Positions 5,845-10,317 of a DNA stretch of 10,317 bases are shown in pieces. The notes beneath the pieces were generated by a model, which was not told the DNA's origin, ran no database searches, and was given only the letters and a program-made list of their open reading frames with translations. Position numbers and translations under genes: made by a program. Every line of letters begins with the position of its first letter. The first letter of the stretch is position 1. Source of the DNA: an uncultured Ruminococcus sp. GTDB taxonomy: Bacteria; Bacillota; Clostridia; Oscillospirales; Acutalibacteraceae. The stretch spans positions 1 through 10,317 of the forward strand of contig CAMGGF010000029.1 of assembly GCA_946055445.1 (NCBI GenBank), written 5' to 3'.

Positions 5845-7139
5845 GTGTCCTTAAACCCTCCTCCCTGCGAAGAATTGACGACATAAGAGCCTTCCTCACG
5901 CGCATATCGCGTCAGTCCGCTTTGCCAAACGGTAATTTCCTTACCGTACAGCACAAACGCGCGCAAATCTGCTTTGCGGGCGGTCACCTGCCCGCTTTCA
6001 AACACGGAAAGGTCTTTAAATTCGACAACCTCCTGCGCGATAAAGCGGCGCGGATTTTCCGAAATCGCCGCACGCAGATTTTTAAGGTCTGCTTTCGAAA
6101 GGTCTGAACCGAACACCACACCGTAACCGCCCGATTCGGAGACATCTTTCACCACCAACCTATCCAAATGTTCCAGCACATAGGCTTTGTCCGCTTCATA
6201 ATACGGAAGAAAAGTCGGGGCATTTTTGAGAATCGGCTCTTCACCGAGGTAGTATTTTATCATTTGCGGCACGAAATAATAAATGCCTTTATCGTCCGCA
6301 ACGCCGTTGCCCGGGGCGTTGACGATAGCGACATTGCCCGCACGGTACGCGTCGAGCAAATGCGGCACGCCCAAAAGCGAATGGGGCAGGAAAGTCATCG
6401 GGTCTAAATATTCGTCGGAAACGCGGCGGTACACCGTACCGACTCTGCGGCGCTCGCCCGAATATTCGCTGTAATACAGCACATTCCCCTCCACAAACAA
6501 ATCCTGCGGCATGGCGAAAACCGCACCGGTTTGCTCGGCAAGATAAGAGTGTTCAAAAAAAGCGGAATTGTAACGCCCCGGCGTTAAAATCACATTGATA
6601 CCGCCGAGGTTGACATCGTCAAGCGCGGTTTTTAAGAGTTTCCCGTAACTGCGATTATCCGTCACGGCGTTGGTTTGAAAGGTGTCGGGGCTGGCGCGCC
6701 TACAAAGGTCGCGCGCAATCATCGGGTACGAAGCCCCCGAGGGAATACGGAGATTGTCTTCGAGCACAAACCAAGTCATATCCTTTGCCTGCACCAAATC
6801 GATACCCGAAATGTGATTATACACCGACAGCGGCGGCACAATATTCTCACACGGCGGCAAAAATCCCGTTGAGCAGTACACAAAGTCCTCGGGAATGACG
6901 CCGTCGCGCAAAATCTGCTTTTTGCCGTAAATATCGTTTAAAAACAGATTTAAAGCGTGCACGCGCTGTTTTAACCCGCGTTCTAAAAACTGAAATTCAT
7001 TTTGCGTAATGATACGCGGCAACGGGTCAAACGGAAACAGCCGTTCGTGAAATTCGTTGTTTTTATAAATGCCGAATTTCACGCCGTAGCGCGCCAACAG
7101 GCGATTGATTTCGTCTTTATGGTCCATCAGTCCGAACAA
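5826..7139 (-). CDS. Circularly permuted ATP-grasp protein (type 2; DUF404/DUF407 family), 437 aa
   Basis: First gene of the operon. ATP-grasp enzymes join a carboxylate to an amine through an acyl-phosphate; this permuted class is predicted to make peptide-like amides, but no substrate is established. Family blocks are visible: FVLEDNLRIPSGASY at about 124-138, a glycine-rich nucleotide-binding segment KDVSESGGYGVVFG at about 331-344, FIAQE at 366-370, DLRAFVLYG at about 391-399, and the C-terminal VNSSQGGGFKDTWVL at 421-435. It is somewhat shorter than the 470-500 aa I would expect, but no block is missing. TTG at 7137-7139 is taken as the start because AGGGG (complement of 7146-7150) lies 6 nt away; the ATG four codons later would be 18 nt away. 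A strong promoter lies 38 bp upstream. It overlaps the alpha-E gene by 19 nt. Confidence 0.92.
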   Translation of the reverse strand: MFGLMDHKDEINRLLARYGVKFGIYKNNEFHERLFPFDPLPRIITQNEFQFLERGLKQRVHALNLFLNDIYGKKQILRDGVIPEDFVYCSTGFLPPCENIVPPLSVYNHISGIDLVQAKDMTWFVLEDNLRIPSGASYPMIARDLCRRASPDTFQTNAVTDNRSYGKLLKTALDDVNLGGINVILTPGRYNSAFFEHSYLAEQTGAVFAMPQDLFVEGNVLYYSEYSGERRRVGTVYRRVSDEYLDPMTFLPHSLLGVPHLLDAYRAGNVAIVNAPGNGVADDKGIYYFVPQMIKYYLGEEPILKNAPTFLPYYEADKAYVLEHLDRLVVKDVSESGGYGVVFGSDLSKADLKNLRAAISENPRRFIAQEVVEFKDLSVFESGQVTARKADLRAFVLYGKEITVWQSGLTRYAREEGSYVVNSSQGGGFKDTWVLSR

Positions 7140-7176
7140 ATCTATCCCCTCTTTCTGACGGATTGGAATACTATAA

Positions 7177-7205
7177 ATTATAATAAATTTTTGTAAAATT
7201 TACAA
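7177..7205 (-). promoter_or_regulatory. Strong sigma-A promoter of the ATP-grasp operon
   Basis: On the minus strand, TTGTAA (complement of 7200-7205) and a perfect TATAAT (complement of 7177-7182) are separated by exactly 17 bp in a very AT-rich stretch. The start would be near 7170, giving a leader of about 30 nt before the TTG start codon. It follows directly after the terminator of the upstream zinc-ribbon gene, so the two minus-strand operons are separate units. Confidence 0.85.
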
Positions 7206-7245
7206 GTATTCTTATTGAATTTATACAAAAATTCTTTTATATAAC

Positions 7246-7287
7246 AAAACAGCCAAGGCAAGCACGCGCCCGCCTTGGCTGTTTTTT
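7246..7287. terminator. Intrinsic terminator between the two minus-strand operons
   Basis: A 14-bp perfect stem pairs 7246-7259 with 7272-7285 around a 12-nt loop. On the minus strand, the relevant direction, it is followed by TTTTGTTAT and ends the zinc-ribbon transcript, whose stop is at 7295. The plus-strand side also has six T residues (7282-7287), so it is symmetrical, although no plus-strand gene reaches it. Confidence 0.88.
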
Positions 7288-7294
7288 GACCGGT

Positions 7295-7549
7295 TTATTC
7301 TTCCGTTTCGTCCTCGTCTTCGTCCGTTTCGATTTCATAGGAAGTTTCGCTTTTGTCCCTTAAAAAATCGGTCTTTAAAACACGGCTGTAAATAATACTG
7401 CCGCAATCCCGACAAACCGTGTGCTCAATATGCGTGCCGAACACGCCGCCGCGAATGTCGGCAAAAATATCCGCCGTGCCGACCTGATAGCCGTAAGCAA
7501 TATTTTGCGAATTACAGTAGGGGCATTCTTTATACACAATTCGTTTCAT
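7295..7549 (-). CDS. Small zinc-ribbon protein of unknown function, 84 aa
   Basis: The protein has two cysteine pairs, C9-x2-C12 (CPYC) and C46-x2-C49 (CRDC), spaced as in a zinc ribbon, and then an acidic tail with about ten Asp/Glu in the last 14 residues. I do not recognise a named family. Zinc ribbons of this size commonly bind nucleic acid or a partner protein. Its ATG at 7547-7549 follows immediately on the TAA stop of the NYN-domain gene, and its Shine-Dalgarno GGAGG (complement of 7558-7562, 8 nt away) sits in the last codons of that gene, so translation is almost certainly coupled. This suggests the two work together. A terminator follows the stop. Confidence 0.8.
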   Translation of the reverse strand: MKRIVYKECPYCNSQNIAYGYQVGTADIFADIRGGVFGTHIEHTVCRDCGSIIYSRVLKTDFLRDKSETSYEIETDEDEDETEE

Positions 7550-8470
7550 TTATGAAACCTCCTTTTTCAGTACCAAATCACAGTTTTCAATTTCCACACC
7601 GTCAATGTCGGACAAAAACAGTTTAATCTGCTTATAACCGAGGGATTTTACCGAAAAATCGGGGAAACGCTCGGTAATGCGGGAGTTGATTTCGCCGATA
7701 TTTAAACGGTTGCCGCGGCTTTTTCGAAGTTGTTGCAAAACAAACTGCTCGATTTCCGCTTTCTGGGCGGAGTATTCCTGACAAATGCAAAGTGTGTTAC
7801 GGTGGGTATCGGGCAAAATTTTAAACGCATTAAAAGACTTTAAAAAGACCGAAAACTTGGAAAATCCGTAGTTGCGCTCGTCAAAATCGGGATATTTGCG
7901 CTGTAACGCATCTTTAATCACGCTGATTTGCACACGCGCGCCGACCTCTTTTTGCGAAAGGATAGAGAGGATTTCCGTTTTGATTTCCTTGCGCGGTGTA
8001 ATGCTCGAAGCGCCGCTGTCGGCAGATTCCGTATCCCCGCTTAACACATCGAGATACCGAAACGAGTCACACGCACTGACAAACGCTTTCGGTGTTTTGC
8101 TTTCGCCCATACCGATGACCTGCTTGCCCTCTTCCCGCAAGCGTGCGGCAAGGCGGGTAAAATCGCTGTCGCTTGAGGCAAGACAAAACGCGTCCACCTC
8201 TTTGCTGTATAAAATATCCATCGCGTCGATAATCATTGCGGAGTCTGTGGAGTTTTTGCCTTGGGTATAGGCATACTGCTGCATCGGGATTAACGCGTAG
8301 GCGGGCAAAAGCGATTTCCAACTTTTGGACTGTTCCTGTGTCCAATCCCCGTAAATGCGTTTGATGGTGACGGTGCCGATGTTCTTTAATTCGTCAAACA
8401 CCGTTTCAATATATTTCGGGGAGATATTGTCGGCGTCTATCAGTAAAGCAATATTTAAAGTGGGTTCCAT
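7550..8470 (-). CDS. NYN-domain (LabA/DUF88-like) putative RNase with two OST-HTH/LOTUS domains, 306 aa
   Basis: Residues about 5-145 form a NYN domain, a PIN-like fold found in ribonucleases. The expected acidic metal ligands are present: D12 and D14 in LLIDADN, D76 and D82 around NSTDSAMIID, and D101 and D103 in SSDSDF. Two C-terminal repeats at about 162-218 and 237-294 share a helix pattern ending in '(Y)G(F/Y)...FL' and fit OST-HTH/LOTUS domains, which bind structured RNA or partner proteins. The likely role is RNA cleavage or turnover, but the target is unknown. The start is ATG 8468-8470, with AAAGG 8 nt upstream and a strong promoter behind it; the frame is open to 8551, but that extension would cover the promoter. 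It is coupled to the zinc-ribbon gene downstream and divergent from the sporulation operon. Confidence 0.9.
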   Translation of the reverse strand: MEPTLNIALLIDADNISPKYIETVFDELKNIGTVTIKRIYGDWTQEQSKSWKSLLPAYALIPMQQYAYTQGKNSTDSAMIIDAMDILYSKEVDAFCLASSDSDFTRLAARLREEGKQVIGMGESKTPKAFVSACDSFRYLDVLSGDTESADSGASSITPRKEIKTEILSILSQKEVGARVQISVIKDALQRKYPDFDERNYGFSKFSVFLKSFNAFKILPDTHRNTLCICQEYSAQKAEIEQFVLQQLRKSRGNRLNIGEINSRITERFPDFSVKSLGYKQIKLFLSDIDGVEIENCDLVLKKEVS

Positions 8471-8496
8471 AAATCTTTCCTTTCTTTCTGAAAAGC

Positions 8497-8525
8497 AGTA
8501 TAACACAATTTTCAATTTCTTGCAA
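8497..8525 (-). promoter_or_regulatory. Sigma-A promoter of the NYN/zinc-ribbon operon
   Basis: On the minus strand, TTGCAA (complement of 8520-8525) and TATACT (complement of 8497-8502) are separated by exactly 17 bp. A start near 8490 leaves a leader of about 20 nt. The -35 box lies inside the 14-bp palindrome at 8516-8529. Confidence 0.8.
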
Positions 8526-8547
8526 GAAAACGCGCAAGACTTTCTTG
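8516..8547. promoter_or_regulatory. Cluster of TCTTG/CAAGA half-sites in the divergent promoter region (possible operator)
   Basis: TTTCTTG-CAAGAAA at 8516-8529 is a perfect 14-bp palindrome covering the -35 box of the NYN promoter. A second CAAGA at 8535-8539 and a TCTTG at 8543-8547 form another inverted pair with a 3-bp centre, ending at the sigma-E-like -35 element of sipL. Two overlapping dyads of the same half-site between divergent promoters fit a repressor operator, but no regulator gene is visible nearby. Confidence 0.4.
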
Positions 8548-8576
8548 GCATATTGCGGACAGGAAGTGCATATTTT
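8548..8576 (+). promoter_or_regulatory. Sigma-E-like (mother cell) promoter for sipL-spoIVA
   Basis: GCATATT (8548-8554) matches the Bacillus/Clostridium sigma-E -35 pattern kmATATT. CATATTTT (8569-8576), 14 bp further on, matches the -10 pattern CATAnnnT. Spacing and position suit sipL, giving a start near 8583 just before the Shine-Dalgarno AAGGAG at 8594-8599. sipL of C. difficile is known to depend on sigma-E, which supports the reading. A sigma-A alternative (TTGGCA at 8545, 18-bp spacer, CATATT) fits less well. Confidence 0.7.
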
Positions 8577-8607
8577 TTTACAGAACTGAAAGCAAGGAGA
8601 GGTCGAA

Positions 8608-10140
8608 ATGGACTTTACAAAACAGACAAACACCCTGTCGTGCCGCAAAACGCTGTTCGACGCTACCGCAGAACAGCCCGTTGACTGCGACATTACCCTG
8701 CCCGAATATTTCCCTGACGCCGTGCGGGTGTTAAAATGCAGTTTAACCCCACGCATTACCGCCGTGCAGAGTGCCGCCGACCGCGTGACCGCCGAGGGCT
8801 CCGCACTGTTACGGATTCTGTATGTCAGCGAGGAAAACACCGTGCGGTGCTTTGAACAAAACATTCCCTTCACAAAATACGCCGAGGGCAGTGTGCCTGC
8901 CGCCGCGTGTGTTTCGGCAAACGCCAAAACGGAATTTGTCAACTGCCGTGTGCAGTCGCCGCGGCGTTTGGATATTCACGGCAGTATTTGCGTTGCATTC
9001 AGCGTTTACGGAAAGGCCGACACCGCATTTCTGTGCGCGGGCGCGGGCGGCGGTGTGCAAATGCGCAAAAAAAGTGTTTCCTGCACCAATTTGCTCGGCT
9101 GTGCAGAACGGCTGTTTCGGCTAAGTGAAACGCTGGAATTGGGTTCTGCCAAACCTTCGATTGCACAAATTGTAAAATGCGAGGCAACCGCGCTTTTAGA
9201 AGATGTTAAGCCGGTCACCGGCAAGGTATTGATTAAAGGCGAACTGCTGTTGCGCACGCTGTATATTGCCGATGACGATACAGGCAGTTTGGAAATGATG
9301 GAACACAGTTTGCCCATCAGCCAAATTACGGAGGCAGACGGTGCCGAGGACGGCTGTGTGACAGACTGTGCGCTGACGGTTTCCAGCGTGGAAATCGCCG
9401 CAAAAACCGACGCGACGGGCGCACTCCGTTTGTTGGACGCGAGCATTTGTATTTGCGCAAAACTGCAATTCTTCGGGGATATGGATACCGATGTGGTATT
9501 AGACGCCTATTCTACGCTGTATCCGTTAGAACAGAAAAAACAGCCCCTCACATTGCAACGCCTTTGCGACAAGTTTTCGGACACATATCTTTGCCGCGGC
9601 AATTTGGACATTGCCGGCGTCGGTATGCAACAGGTATCCGATGTGACCTGCGTTGCACTGACGCAAAAAGCGGTTGCGGCAGACGGTGCGCTCACGGTTG
9701 AGGGCACGGTTACGGTCGGCATTCTCTATATGGACCGCGAACGCCAATGGGGATACACCGAGCGCAATTTCGATTACACCTACAAGCGCGCCACAACGGC
9801 AAGCGGTGAAAATTTGCAATGCACACCGCACATTACGGTTTGCGGCGTCGGCTTTGTCTTAAACGGGGAAAGCACCTTAGAGGTGCGTGTGGAATTAGAC
9901 ATCAACGCGTTTGTTTTCTCCGTGCAGACGCAAAACATTACCGCCGATATCACTTTGGACACGGAAAATCAAAAACGCCAAACCCAAGCGGCGCTGACGA
10001 TTTACTTTGCGCAGGCGGGTGAAAGCGTTTGGGATATTGCCTGCCGCTACAACACGACCGCGGACGCCGTTTTAACGCAAAATGCATTAAGCGGCGACAC
10101 CCTGACGGAAAACCGCAAGTTGTTAATTCCGAGAGTTTGA
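8608..10140 (+). CDS. sipL: SipL-like spore coat morphogenesis protein (SPOCS/DUF3794 domains and C-terminal LysM), 510 aa
   Basis: SipL is the clostridial functional counterpart of SpoVID; in C. difficile it binds SpoIVA through its LysM domain and tethers the coat to the forespore surface. The order here matches: an N-terminal region, then SPOCS-type (DUF3794) segments at about 23-95, 180-245 and 330-395, recognisable by recurring 'V.G.(L/V).(V/L)R.LY(V/I/M)' strands (near 60-72, 206-220 and 362-375), and a LysM domain at about 463-509. There is no signal peptide, as expected for a mother-cell cytoplasmic protein. The length is close to the roughly 500 aa of known SipL. ATG 8608 has AAGGAG 8 nt upstream. 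The spoIVA start follows the stop by 13 nt, so the two partners are made from one message. The LysM here should bind protein and not imply peptidoglycan hydrolysis. Confidence 0.9.
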   Translation: MDFTKQTNTLSCRKTLFDATAEQPVDCDITLPEYFPDAVRVLKCSLTPRITAVQSAADRVTAEGSALLRILYVSEENTVRCFEQNIPFTKYAEGSVPAAACVSANAKTEFVNCRVQSPRRLDIHGSICVAFSVYGKADTAFLCAGAGGGVQMRKKSVSCTNLLGCAERLFRLSETLELGSAKPSIAQIVKCEATALLEDVKPVTGKVLIKGELLLRTLYIADDDTGSLEMMEHSLPISQITEADGAEDGCVTDCALTVSSVEIAAKTDATGALRLLDASICICAKLQFFGDMDTDVVLDAYSTLYPLEQKKQPLTLQRLCDKFSDTYLCRGNLDIAGVGMQQVSDVTCVALTQKAVAADGALTVEGTVTVGILYMDRERQWGYTERNFDYTYKRATTASGENLQCTPHITVCGVGFVLNGESTLEVRVELDINAFVFSVQTQNITADITLDTENQKRQTQAALTIYFAQAGESVWDIACRYNTTADAVLTQNALSGDTLTENRKLLIPRV

Positions 10141-10153
10141 GGAGGAACGGTAA

Positions 10154-10317
10154 ATGGAAAATCGAAGCATTTACAAAGACATTGCCGCCCGCACAAACGG
10201 CGATATTTATGTCGGTGTGGTCGGCCCCGTGCGCACGGGGAAATCCACCTTTATCAAACGGTTTATGGATACGCTCGTGTTGCCGCATATTTCGGACGAA
10301 GCCATGCACACACGCGC
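10154..10317 (+). CDS. spoIVA: SpoIVA, stage IV sporulation ATPase, N-terminal 54 codons (cut by the window end)
   Basis: SpoIVA is the ATP-hydrolysing protein that polymerises on the mother-cell face of the forespore outer membrane to form the coat base layer. Only the first 54 residues are present, but they are highly characteristic: 'YKDIAARTNGDIYVGVVGPV', then the Walker A motif GPVRTGKST at 24-32, then 'FIKRFMDTLVLPHIS'. The Walker A lysine is residue 30, the same number as the well-studied K30 of B. subtilis SpoIVA, which confirms the start codon. The Shine-Dalgarno GGAGGA at 10141-10146 is 7 nt upstream and directly follows the sipL stop. The gene runs off the window in an open frame. 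It shares the sigma-E-like promoter of sipL unless another lies within sipL. Confidence 0.95.
   Translation, partial: MENRSIYKDIAARTNGDIYVGVVGPVRTGKSTFIKRFMDTLVLPHISDEAMHTR

Noticed and set aside
8471..8551. 27-residue N-terminal extension of the NYN protein
   Set aside because: It would cover the sigma-A promoter of the gene; ATG 8470 has its own ribosome site and begins right at the NYN core strand.
9006..9446. Minus-strand frames of 80-150 codons opposite sipL, and one of 119 codons opposite the sipL/spoIVA junction
   Set aside because: They are shadows of strongly supported plus-strand coding sequence, with no ribosome sites or family features.
10006..10140. LysM domain as a sign of a cell-wall hydrolase
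   Set aside because: There is no signal peptide or catalytic domain. The SPOCS-LysM order and the adjacent spoIVA point to SipL, where LysM serves protein binding.
1..10317. CRISPR array, tRNA, rRNA, transposase, phage or toxin-antitoxin genes
   Set aside because: I looked for regularly spaced repeats, tRNA-like cloverleaf ends and recognisable mobile-element or toxin proteins on both strands and found none.

Overview
The window looks like chromosomal DNA from an endospore-forming, moderate-GC member of the Clostridia, probably a gut Oscillospirales/Ruminococcaceae-type organism. The grounds are the sporulation genes sipL and spoIVA at the right end, a DUF1292 (YrzB-like) gene at the left end, Gram-positive Shine-Dalgarno sequences before nearly every gene, and a gut-type palindromic interspersed repeat near 4.2 kb. 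The taxon is an inference from gene content; no rRNA is present.

Layout. (1) 97-453: a sigma-A promoter and a small acidic DUF1292 protein. (2) 454-880: no protein gene. This stretch holds a perfect inverted repeat, a probable promoter, a roughly 195-nt candidate structured RNA ending in a strong intrinsic terminator (690-722), and then a leader with a large hairpin just ahead of the next ribosome binding site. (3) 881-4095: a two-gene ABC exporter operon, a MacB/LolD-type ATPase and an 844-aa permease with two FtsX-like modules, whose start and stop codons overlap. It ends in a large hairpin that may terminate both strands. (4) 4200-4334: an interspersed palindromic element plus a second short palindrome. 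(5) 4354-7139, minus strand: a compact operon of a circularly permuted ATP-grasp protein, an alpha-E protein and a transglutaminase-like protein, with a textbook promoter at 7177-7205. (6) 7295-8470, minus strand: a NYN-domain protein with two OST-HTH/LOTUS domains, coupled to a small zinc-ribbon protein, again with a textbook promoter and a terminator. (7) 8548-10317, plus strand: a sigma-E-like promoter, sipL and the first 54 codons of spoIVA.

How the parts fit. The right-end pair makes biological sense: SipL and SpoIVA are direct partners in building the spore coat base layer, and here they sit in one apparent transcription unit behind a mother-cell-type promoter. The ATP-grasp/alpha-E/transglutaminase trio is a recurrent cluster that has been proposed to make or remodel peptide-like amide bonds, but its product is unknown. 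Both its ATP-grasp and alpha-E members appear compact. The NYN-LOTUS/zinc-ribbon pair suggests RNA metabolism. The least explained part is the structured non-coding stretch 528-860.
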